Part shown: one piece after another, positions 52,251 to 59,857 of the stretch
Layout of the letters: each line of letters begins with the position of its first letter
Position numbering within the stretch: position 1 is the first letter of the stretch
Assembly (NCBI GenBank): GCA_017746715.1
Contig: JAGHZQ010000097.1
Coordinates: 58,801-122,800 of the forward strand
Direction: 5' to 3'
Length of the DNA: 64,000 nucleotides
DNA from: Cyanobacteria bacterium SBLK
GTDB taxonomy: Bacteria > Cyanobacteriota > Cyanobacteriia > Cyanobacteriales > Spirulinaceae
Notes under the pieces: generated by a model
What the model was told of the DNA's origin: nothing
Databases searched by the model: none
The model's input: only the letters and a program-made list of their open reading frames with translations
Translations under genes and position numbers: made by a program

Positions 52251-53507
52251 ATGAATGAAATCGAAAAGATCGACCCCAATCCCGAGATTTTAATTGTTGA
52301 CGATACTCCCAACAATATCCGAGTTCTCGCGACTATATTACAAGATAAACAATATCGAGTGCGAACGTTCTTACGAGGAGATCGTGCCTTGGAAAATGTC
52401 AAAAGGAATCCTCCCGATTTGATCTTACTCGATATTCAAATGCCCGAAATGGATGGGTATGAATTTTGCGATCGCCTCAAAAAATCCCCCAATCTTTGCG
52501 ATATTCCCATTATTTTTATCAGCGCTCTGGACGAACCGATGGATAAAGTTCGTGCTTTTAAGCTAGGAGGAGCAGATTATGTAACCAAACCTTTCCAAGA
52601 GTTAGAGGTTTTAGTACGAGTCGAACATCAGTTAAAATTAAAAAAAGCAAATAACGATTTAAAGTCTCTCAATCAAAATTTAGAAGAACGCGTCAAAAAA
52701 CGAACAACAGAGTTAGAAGAAGCCAATCTGCAAAAAGAAAAACTCCTAGACACGTTGAAAGAAAAAAATATAGCTTTGCAGGAAATCGATCGCCTGAAAG
52801 ATGAATTTTTAATGATTATGTCTCACGAACTTCGCAATCCTCTAAATGGAATTTTGGGGTCATTACAATTAATTTTACAAGGCTTTTGCGAAGATCGAGA
52901 AGAAGAAACCGAAAATCTAAAAATTGCTAATGAATCAGCATTACATTTGCTTAAAACAATTAATAGCATTCTCGATATTGCTAAAATCAAAGCAGGTAGA
53001 ATGCAGCTCCATTTGCAAGATACTGACTTGCGAATGTACTTGAATTCTGCGATCGACATCCATTTGCATCAGCTACAAAAAAAGAATCTGATTCTCAACT
53101 ATCAAGAATATTCGGAATCGTTGCTCGTTCGTGCCGATGGGACAAAACTTACTCAAGTATTCTTAAATATTATTGATAATGCCATAAAATTTACTGAATC
53201 TGGAGAAATCACCATAACAATACAGCCAAAATGCGATCGCGATCGCTCAATTTTTTTGGCGATTGCAACTATTCAAGATACGGGAATCGGCATCGAACCC
53301 GAACGCCAATCTTCTCTTTTTAAACCTTTTGTTATGCTGGATAGTTCCACAACGCGTAGCTATGAAGGATTGGGCTTGGGATTGGCGATCGCGAAAAGTT
53401 GGTTGGAAGTAATGGGGGGGGATATATCATTAGAAAGTGCGGGGAAAGATTGCGGCACAATAGTCAAAGTATCTCTCCCGCTCTCCACATCTCTTGAAAG
53501 CGACTAA
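52251..53507 (+). CDS. Response regulator-histidine kinase
   Basis: A 418-residue cytosolic protein. A receiver domain (residues about 12-130) with phospho-acceptor Asp in LILLDIQMPEMDGYEF and Lys in VTKPF is followed by a coiled coil (LKKANNDLKSLNQNLEERVK), a HisKA domain with the His in MSHELRNPLNGILG, and a HATPase domain (NIIDNAIKFTE, DTGIGIEPE, GLGLGLAIAKS). The REC-first order is typical of cyanobacterial kinases that are themselves targets of an upstream phosphorelay. No DNA-binding partner is adjacent. It follows yebC by 52 bases of repeat DNA and may share its transcript. Confidence 0.9.
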   Translation: MNEIEKIDPNPEILIVDDTPNNIRVLATILQDKQYRVRTFLRGDRALENVKRNPPDLILLDIQMPEMDGYEFCDRLKKSPNLCDIPIIFISALDEPMDKVRAFKLGGADYVTKPFQELEVLVRVEHQLKLKKANNDLKSLNQNLEERVKKRTTELEEANLQKEKLLDTLKEKNIALQEIDRLKDEFLMIMSHELRNPLNGILGSLQLILQGFCEDREEETENLKIANESALHLLKTINSILDIAKIKAGRMQLHLQDTDLRMYLNSAIDIHLHQLQKKNLILNYQEYSESLLVRADGTKLTQVFLNIIDNAIKFTESGEITITIQPKCDRDRSIFLAIATIQDTGIGIEPERQSSLFKPFVMLDSSTTRSYEGLGLGLAIAKSWLEVMGGDISLESAGKDCGTIVKVSLPLSTSLESD

Positions 53508-53525
53508 CGCCAAAAATAAACCTCC

Positions 53526-54023
53526 TTAAGAAATCTCGGCAAGCGCTTGTAATTGACTTCCTGTTAGTCGGCAAGTTCGCCAATCTGTCAGAACTTCAGC
53601 CCCCATACTTTTATAAAATAAGATCGCGGGTTCGTTCCACTCTAAAACATTCCACTCAAAGCGTCCGTATTGGCGATCGACGGCCAATTTAGCTAAATAT
53701 TGAAACATCTTTTTACCAATTCCCCGACGGCGATAATCGGGTAAAACAAATAAATCTTCAAGATAGAGTCCGGGGCGCGTTAAAAAAGTCGAATAGTTGC
53801 AAAAAAATAAGGCAAAACCGACGATTTTTCCCTCCCATTCTGCGAGAATGGCTTCGACATAAGCGCGATCGCCAAATAAATGTTCTTGTAGATTGGCGGG
53901 ATTGCCCGTAACTTCATAGGAGAGTCGTTCGTACTCGGCCAATGCTTGAATCAAGGCAAAGATTGTGGCAACATCTTCCGGTTTTGCCAGACGGAGATTT
54001 AATGAAGGTGTTGTATCGGTCAT
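53526..54023 (-). CDS. GNAT acetyltransferase, SSAT-like
   Basis: A 165-residue enzyme with the acetyl-CoA site in LPDYRRRGIGKKMFQYLAKL and the preceding beta-bulge strand GLYLEDLFVL. The overall pattern (LRLAKPEDVATIFALIQALA, YSTFLTRPGLYLEDLF, FYKSMGAEVLTDWRTCRL) matches the spermidine/spermine or diamine N-acetyltransferase group, so polyamines or thialysine-like amines are plausible acceptors. Convergent with the kinase gene, 18-bp gap. Confidence 0.85.
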   Translation of the reverse strand: MTDTTPSLNLRLAKPEDVATIFALIQALAEYERLSYEVTGNPANLQEHLFGDRAYVEAILAEWEGKIVGFALFFCNYSTFLTRPGLYLEDLFVLPDYRRRGIGKKMFQYLAKLAVDRQYGRFEWNVLEWNEPAILFYKSMGAEVLTDWRTCRLTGSQLQALAEIS

Positions 54024-54117
54024 AATTTCAAGCCTCTCCCGCGATCGAGAGGGTATAATATTGAAATTGAGGGACGGCTAATTTATTCACCATATCCGAT
54101 CGACCTTTTGAATTGAT

Positions 54118-55026
54118 TTGACTATTTCCATTGCTCATTTAGGACCTGCGGGAACGTATACGGAAGCGACAGCTTTGGCTTATGCAGATTGGCGCGATAC
54201 GGCTAAAGCCACGTTGCGCGACCGCGAAATCGGTCAAAAATCATTTTTATGTCCGTATCCTACCATCGCTCAAACTCTATATGCTGTTGCCAACAAGCAA
54301 GCCGATCTGGCAGTCGTTCCCGTAGAAAATTTAATTCACGGTAGCGTGGCGACCACCCTCGATACATTGTGGCAGCTAGAGGGGTTAAATATTCAACAAG
54401 CACTCGTTTTACCCATCGTTCACGCTCTCATTTCCCGCGCTCCCACTTTAGCCACCATTAAGACCGTTTATTCCCATCCCCAAGCTCTCGCTCAATGCCA
54501 AAATTGGCTCAATCAAAATTTGCCCTCCGTGCAACAGGTTGCGAGTAACTCCACTACGGAAGCCCTAGAACATTTGGGGACAGACGAAACCGGGGCGGCG
54601 ATTTCTTCCGAACGTGCTGCCAAACTGTACGATTTACCCGTTCTGTCTAAGGATATCAACGATCGCTCGGGTAATTGCACTCGCTTTTGGGTTGTTGGCT
54701 GGCCGCAAACCGATCGCGGCGATCGCATTTCTTTGGCGTTTAGCGTTCCCGCGAATGTTCCGGGAGCATTGGTCAAACCCTTACAAGTCTTTGCCAGTCG
54801 CAATATCAACCTCAGCCGCATCGAATCTCGCCCCACCAAACGTTCCCTCGGGGAATATCTCTTTTTTATCGATCTCGAAAGCGATCGCCATAGCGATCGC
54901 ATTGAAGAAGCCTTAGAGGAATTACAACACTATGTGGAAGTCCTAAAAATTTTTGGACGCTACGACCTCTACTCCATTCGGGATGGAAAGGTAATTAGTG
55001 GTGAAGAAATCGGCAATAATCAATAG
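54118..55026 (+). CDS. pheA: Prephenate dehydratase
   Basis: A 302-residue enzyme starting at a TTG (MTISIAHLGPAGTYTEATAL). The catalytic domain shows VVPVENLIHGSVATTLD and the threonine motif NCTRFWVVG; the ACT domain follows with the phenylalanine-binding ESRPTK and GEYLFFIDLE. It converts prephenate to phenylpyruvate for phenylalanine synthesis and should be inhibited by phenylalanine. No chorismate mutase is fused, as usual in cyanobacteria. No ATG exists upstream in frame near the conserved N-terminus, which supports the TTG. Confidence 0.95.
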   Translation: MTISIAHLGPAGTYTEATALAYADWRDTAKATLRDREIGQKSFLCPYPTIAQTLYAVANKQADLAVVPVENLIHGSVATTLDTLWQLEGLNIQQALVLPIVHALISRAPTLATIKTVYSHPQALAQCQNWLNQNLPSVQQVASNSTTEALEHLGTDETGAAISSERAAKLYDLPVLSKDINDRSGNCTRFWVVGWPQTDRGDRISLAFSVPANVPGALVKPLQVFASRNINLSRIESRPTKRSLGEYLFFIDLESDRHSDRIEEALEELQHYVEVLKIFGRYDLYSIRDGKVISGEEIGNNQ

Positions 55027-55074
55027 AGTTTTGGCGATGAGAAAGCCCAACAACCGGCAACTCATAACCAACAA

Positions 55075-55713
55075 CTAATTCAACACATCTTTGAGTGCCG
55101 TTCGTGCAGCCAAATGATTGCGCGTTGAGGTTAAAATTTCGATTTCCCGCACGAGGCGTTCGTGGGTGTCGGTCATTTCTAAGAGCATTTGTTGCTCTGA
55201 GGCAACCCCATAGAGATTGCTGGCCACCCAATAGGAGAGTTCTAGGGGTAAATTGGGCAGATCGTCGGGGAGTTCGATTTTGCGATCGGTCAGTTTGGCC
55301 GAGAGACGCACCACATCTCGCAATAATTGTTCGACTTCTGTAGCAATGGGACGCAGATCGTCTTGGGTGGGGCCATCTTCGATCCATTCTACTAAACCGA
55401 CGCGATAGGGCTTTTCGCGCACGTATTCCAAGACGCGGAATCGCTGCTGGCCTAGGGTTAAAATTTTCATGCGATCGTCGGGAAGGCGTTGAAAGTGGAT
55501 GACTTCCGCACAGCATCCCACCCCGGCAATTTCATTTTGATTGGGATCGAACATCAACACTCCAAAGCGGCGATCGCTCTCGAGGATGGTGTTCATCATA
55601 ATTCGATAGCGAAATTCAAAGATGTGCAGGGGAAGGGGACGACCCGGAAATAGCACCACATCGGGAAGGGGAAACAAGGGAAGTTCTCGCACGGCGATGG
55701 AGGAAGAGGTCAT
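55075..55713 (-). CDS. LON peptidase substrate-binding domain protein
   Basis: A 212-residue protein consisting of the Lon N-terminal domain alone: ELPLFPLPDVVLFPGRPLPL, HIFEFRYRIMMNTIL, then GVGCCAEVIHFQRLPDDRMK and a helical tail. No AAA or protease domain is attached. Such single-domain proteins are common in cyanobacteria; an adaptor or substrate-recognition role is assumed, not shown. Convergent with pheA; a degenerate heptamer tract (AACCAACAACTAATT) fills the gap. Confidence 0.88.
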   Translation of the reverse strand: MTSSSIAVRELPLFPLPDVVLFPGRPLPLHIFEFRYRIMMNTILESDRRFGVLMFDPNQNEIAGVGCCAEVIHFQRLPDDRMKILTLGQQRFRVLEYVREKPYRVGLVEWIEDGPTQDDLRPIATEVEQLLRDVVRLSAKLTDRKIELPDDLPNLPLELSYWVASNLYGVASEQQMLLEMTDTHERLVREIEILTSTRNHLAARTALKDVLN

Positions 55714-55845
55714 TAGGAGATTGAATTATGTCACGAACCGTTCTTTCTTTACTTTAACCAATTGCGTTTGCAGAATTTTGACAGAATTTCTCCAACTTGG
55801 CAAATTTATCCCTCTTGCGGCATAGTTTACCCCCAAGGAGGGATT

Positions 55846-56442
55846 TTACTGCGATCGCACGGTGGCACCGAGATAACCCAGCAAATTTTCTAGGGGTTTG
55901 AGATAAATTTCATTGAGGTCGATTTTGATCTGTCTTTCATACAGCATCAAAAATCGCCAGATCGAACCCGTGGTGATAATTCCGTAGATTTTGGGAATGT
56001 TGTTTTGGTGGCGATCGTTAAAAATGCGGGCGGCTAACATTGAGGCAACGCATTGAGGAATGGCTTGATTGAGGTCTTCTTTTTTGGCTTCGACGAGAGC
56101 GACAACGGGTGCTCTAATATTGATTTGGTCGGCAGATTGAGACAGTAAAAAATCGCAAAATCCATTTAAGCCGGCACTCGAATCAACATTAAATTCCGTT
56201 CCCGAAAAGAGACTGACTTGCGGATAAATCTCTTTTAGTTCGACCAACATTGGCGCAATTAAAAGCTCGGATCGTGCTTTTTCCGTATTGATTGCGATCG
56301 CTAAAGACAAATTGCGCTGTATGGTTTGCTGCAAATAATCGCTTGCCGTGACAGATTCGTGTTCGAGAAGCCCTTGCACTTGCACGAACTCCAAATTAAA
56401 TTTGGTTTCTAAAGTTGCTTGAGTAAAGTCGCTATATGCCAT
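55846..56442 (-). CDS. PD-(D/E)XK-like nuclease-fold hypothetical protein
   Basis: A 198-residue soluble protein. The segment FCDFLLSQSADQINIRAPVV followed by ALVEAKKED gives the D...ExK pattern of PD-(D/E)XK nucleases (acid in GFCDF, then EAK), with helices and strands spaced accordingly (IYGIITTGSIWRFLML at the end). I have seen this family in cyanobacteria as uncharacterised proteins. Nuclease activity is unproven. It lies 109 bases downstream of the Panacea-domain gene on the same strand, so it could be the effector of that antitoxin-like protein (inference). Confidence 0.65.
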   Translation of the reverse strand: MAYSDFTQATLETKFNLEFVQVQGLLEHESVTASDYLQQTIQRNLSLAIAINTEKARSELLIAPMLVELKEIYPQVSLFSGTEFNVDSSAGLNGFCDFLLSQSADQINIRAPVVALVEAKKEDLNQAIPQCVASMLAARIFNDRHQNNIPKIYGIITTGSIWRFLMLYERQIKIDLNEIYLKPLENLLGYLGATVRSQ

Positions 56443-56551
56443 GATATTGAGTAGAGTAGCACCAGTTTAGGCGATCGCCAATTATGAAGAAGGATTGAGA
56501 AATGCCGCGAGTGCTTCTTTTAAAAAAGCATCTCCCACATTAATTGCGATG

Positions 56552-57127
56552 CTAGTCATTTAAAACCTCATCTAAATAGGCTTCTTGAATTGCCTCCTCT
56601 CGAATTTCTTCTATTTCAAGATTGCTTTTGCCAAGTTTTTTTAATATATCTTCGATTTCAATCGGAATTCTAGACCCGTGTGGATCTTGCCATTCTGGTA
56701 GATCGTGAGTCCATTCAGCAACTTTAAATGGATTGAGATGTCCAAATTCTTGATAAATTTTTTGTAAAATTTCTTCTTCTGCTTCGCAAAGTTTCTTCGT
56801 ACCCGGATCCTTGATTAACTCTACATAATACCCTGAATCTTGAAATAGTAGTTCGGGAGTAGCAATGAACTCCAACCATAAGGGTAAAGCATTTTCCACC
56901 GGTTTTCCGTTAATTAAATCGAGAACACTACTTAAAACAGATCCATAATCCATTGAGTAATAGCGATCGCCAGTAATCGGCCATTCTATCTCTTCCAAAG
57001 CCATGCGATCGGCAAGATACAACATCTTCAGTAAACCTAAATATTTCATGGGTTTCTGATGTAGTTTGAGTAGAAATGCTGCCGCTTCAATCGTTTTTTG
57101 AGGATGAAAGCGAAATTGAATAGACAT
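56552..57127 (-). CDS. Panacea (DUF4065/SocA-like) domain protein
   Basis: A 191-residue protein of the Panacea type: KTIEAAAFLLKLHQKPMKYL, LKMLYLADRMALEEIEWPIT and GDRYYSMDYGSVLSSVLDLI match the DUF4065 core. Panacea domains serve as antitoxins for many unrelated toxins and as adaptors such as SocA. The C-terminal extension (IPIEIEDILKKLGKSNLEIE) is acidic and helical and may bind the toxin. No standard toxin follows; the next gene downstream encodes a nuclease-fold protein. The start MSIQFRFHPQ at 57127 is preferred. Confidence 0.78.
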   Translation of the reverse strand: MSIQFRFHPQKTIEAAAFLLKLHQKPMKYLGLLKMLYLADRMALEEIEWPITGDRYYSMDYGSVLSSVLDLINGKPVENALPLWLEFIATPELLFQDSGYYVELIKDPGTKKLCEAEEEILQKIYQEFGHLNPFKVAEWTHDLPEWQDPHGSRIPIEIEDILKKLGKSNLEIEEIREEAIQEAYLDEVLND

Positions 57128-57215
57128 AATCGACTCCATCAACAATAAAATCGTATTACTTTTATTGTAATGGGTAAGGTGCGTTAATAACGCACCTTAC
57201 GGGTTTATTGCGAGC

Positions 57216-58373
57216 TTATTCTTTCAACATCAAATAATACAATTGACCGCGATACCCCATAACACCCGCCCGGTTTCCGGCAACTTCTCCGGTTCCCATG
57301 AAAACATCGACGCGACCCGGTGTTTTAATGGCGCTACCCGAATCTTGATCCAACACAAAACGGCTCACCCGAGGGGTTTGCATCCGTCCGTTGCTGTCGG
57401 GGATGGGAATTTGCGTGTGAATCAATGCTAAGGCACCGGGAGGCATTAAACTCTTATCCGTGGCGATCGAGCGATCGGTAGTCACGGGAACTTCTAAATT
57501 GCCCTGTGCTGGCGCGCCGTAGGTTTCCCGGAAGAAAATAAAACGATTATTTTGGGGAATGTAGCGATCGAGTAAATAAGGACGCTGACGGAAAATATTA
57601 ATCATTTTCGGTAGGGTGAACCCATCCCGAGGGTGTAAGCCATCGCGAATCATGGCTTGTCCGACACTATAGTAAGGATAATCGGTGCTCGCGTGATAGG
57701 TTGCCGACATAATCTTGCCATCGGGCAACTTGAAGCGTGCGGAACCTTGAATGTGAACGAGGAAGGCTTGGAGACGATCGCGCAGCCAAACCAATTCCGA
57801 ACCGCGCAAAATGCTATTTTTACCGGTTCCATCCACCCCTTCCAATTGCGCGCGACCGGGATGAGGGGTGCGCCATTGGTTTAAGTTGGCCGGACGGCGA
57901 TAGAGGGGATAGCGATATTCTTCCGTGGGAACGCGGCTGGCTTGATAAATCGGTTCGTAATAGCCCGTAAAATACACTGTACCGCGATTATCCCGACCGA
58001 CGGAGCGATAGAAGACAAATTCTCGCTTGACTGCTGCTTGCAACTCTTCGGGACTGCGAGACTGCTGGACGAGTTGACGGAAGCGCAGGAGGGAACGACG
58101 AACGCGATCGCGGGTAATGCCCGCAATGGGATAATTGCTGTAATCTCGTACCGCTCGCGAAGTATTCAGATAGCGCAGGCTGTGATCGATGGACTGTAAC
58201 ATCGCGGCTTTATCGCCATTGCCTCGGAAACTGCGCCAGAGTTGTTCGTCATACCCTAAAGACGCATTATGATGGGGATTCGACCATTCAAGGGGTCTCG
58301 CTTCTACCTCTAAATGAGGGGTTGCAAACGCCAATCCAAGTCCGAGGGAGAATAGGGCTAATGTTCTTTTCAT
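57216..58373 (-). CDS. mltA: Membrane-bound-type lytic transglycosylase A
   Basis: A 385-residue exported enzyme. A signal peptide (TLALFSLGLGLAFA) precedes the MltA domain with VYFTGYYEPIYQASRVP, YPLYRRPANLNQ and the 3D domain FVLDQDSGSAIKTPGRVDVF, in which Asp residues form the active site (DQDSGSAIK is the usual catalytic segment). It cleaves peptidoglycan strands to 1,6-anhydro ends during wall growth. No lipobox Cys is seen at the signal peptide end, so it is probably soluble in the periplasm. It is preceded by a 267-bp gap with no other feature. Confidence 0.92.
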   Translation of the reverse strand: MKRTLALFSLGLGLAFATPHLEVEARPLEWSNPHHNASLGYDEQLWRSFRGNGDKAAMLQSIDHSLRYLNTSRAVRDYSNYPIAGITRDRVRRSLLRFRQLVQQSRSPEELQAAVKREFVFYRSVGRDNRGTVYFTGYYEPIYQASRVPTEEYRYPLYRRPANLNQWRTPHPGRAQLEGVDGTGKNSILRGSELVWLRDRLQAFLVHIQGSARFKLPDGKIMSATYHASTDYPYYSVGQAMIRDGLHPRDGFTLPKMINIFRQRPYLLDRYIPQNNRFIFFRETYGAPAQGNLEVPVTTDRSIATDKSLMPPGALALIHTQIPIPDSNGRMQTPRVSRFVLDQDSGSAIKTPGRVDVFMGTGEVAGNRAGVMGYRGQLYYLMLKE

Positions 58374-58640
58374 ATGTTAGTTTAACGGGGAAATGACCTC
58401 TAAATATTGTTTTTGCACCGCTTTGGTCTTCGATCCGAATGATTTTGGATTTGTTCCGCAAAATTTGGACATTTAGCGGATGTTTGTAGCAGAATTCCCG
58501 AGCAAAAGCAAATCAAATGCTTAAATTAATCTAAAAAAATCTTAATCTAGAGTTGCACCTCGGGCAAAAAAATTGCCGAGTGGTCTTTATGGGCGTAGGA
58601 TTCGAGATGGATAACCTTCGACTCTCGAGGAATACATTCT

Positions 58641-59276
58641 ATGTCTGGCGATCGCGATGATTTTCTGCTTCCCCTTCACCGTTTGGAACTCCTCAGCGAT
58701 TTAATTTTTGCGATCGCCATGACTATCATGGTCTTAACCTTCGATTTTCCACCGGAAAATTTGAACCGACAAGGACTGCTAAACTTTCTGGCGGCACAAC
58801 TCCCCTCTTTGGGCATTTATTTGACATCCTTTGTGTTGGTTGCTTTTTACTGGGTTTCTCACTTAGAACAGTTTAAGCACTATCAAAAGACCGATAGCGT
58901 TCATATTTGGTTGCAATTGTTTTCTTTGCTCTTTATTGTTCTCGTTCCCTATATCAACGATATTTTGAGTTACTATCCCAATGATTATATTATCCAAGTG
59001 ATTTATAGCTTAGTTATTTTTTTTGTGGGGATCTTGTCTTTTTTCAATTGGTGCTATGCAACCCGCGATCGCAAGTTAGTCTCCGAGACAATCTCCGATG
59101 CAGAAATTGCCAATATCTCGCGTCAATCTTTGATAGAACCCTTCATCATGTTATTGGCGATCGCAGTGGGCTGGATTCACCCTTATGCTTGGTATATTGC
59201 TTCATCTTTAATCGTGGTTATTTATCCTTTACAGGAGAATTTTTTCGTTAAAAAATCGAATAAGCAAGAACATTGA
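58641..59276 (+). CDS. TMEM175-family (DUF1211) potassium channel-like protein
   Basis: A 211-residue membrane protein with six hydrophobic helices. The first helix carries LSDLIFAIAMTIMVLTF, the family's FSDxxxAIAxTxxxL filter motif with Leu in place of the first Phe. Bacterial TMEM175 proteins are tetrameric K+ leak channels lacking the classical TVGYG filter. The remainder (SFVLVAFYWVSHLEQFKHYQ, then YIIQVIYSLVIFFVGILSFF) follows the family pattern. It may act in potassium and pH balance. The next gene starts 62 bases downstream and may be cotranscribed. Confidence 0.82.
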   Translation: MSGDRDDFLLPLHRLELLSDLIFAIAMTIMVLTFDFPPENLNRQGLLNFLAAQLPSLGIYLTSFVLVAFYWVSHLEQFKHYQKTDSVHIWLQLFSLLFIVLVPYINDILSYYPNDYIIQVIYSLVIFFVGILSFFNWCYATRDRKLVSETISDAEIANISRQSLIEPFIMLLAIAVGWIHPYAWYIASSLIVVIYPLQENFFVKKSNKQEH

Positions 59277-59338
59277 AAGCAGACGATTTTTTTAGAAAAA
59301 TTGTTTAAAATAGAGTGAGTTTTGAGGGAAAATTTTTG

Positions 59339-59797
59339 ATGTCCGATCGAGCTACAGAATATTGGAATTGGTTTTGGACTATCTTATTGCTTTTAATCGT
59401 CGCAATTTCTGTCCTGGTAACTGGGTGGGGAAATCAACCAAAATATAAGGATATTATGTCTGCGATCGATAAGTATTGGGAACGGAAAGTCAGTTTACTG
59501 CATGAGGTTTGTGATGAGGAAGACTGCTCTTGGGAAGCCTTTAAAACAGAAAAATTAAACGGTGACAGCTATAGACCCATACGCTGGCCGGAAATTCGAA
59601 AACCCAAATCCTACGAACGATTAGAAAGAGAAGAAACCTATTGGATTGACTTTCTCGATAGTAACGATCGAGTTCATACTCGTAAAACTCACAGCTACGA
59701 GGAATATCAATCCTGTAAACTTTCTTCCCTCCATCCCGTAATTATTAATAACTTTGGCGGTGTCAGGGAAATTCTTCCCGAAGCAATAAGCGATTGA
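59339..59797 (+). CDS. Membrane-anchored hypothetical protein
   Basis: A 152-residue protein with one N-terminal transmembrane helix (FWTILLLLIVAISVLVTGW) and a hydrophilic domain rich in acidic, Trp and Tyr residues (WERKVSLLHEVCDEEDCSWE, then EEYQSCKLSSLHPVIINNFG). Three cysteines lie in the soluble part. No family is recognised. The ATG at 59339 gives a normal membrane-anchor start; eight extra codons from a TTG are unsupported. Confidence 0.6.
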   Translation: MSDRATEYWNWFWTILLLLIVAISVLVTGWGNQPKYKDIMSAIDKYWERKVSLLHEVCDEEDCSWEAFKTEKLNGDSYRPIRWPEIRKPKSYERLEREETYWIDFLDSNDRVHTRKTHSYEEYQSCKLSSLHPVIINNFGGVREILPEAISD

Positions 59798-59857
59798 AAA
59801 ATATGGCGATCGCCTATTCGAGTCAGAATTTTCTCACGGGATTCTTTCTGGAGTACT

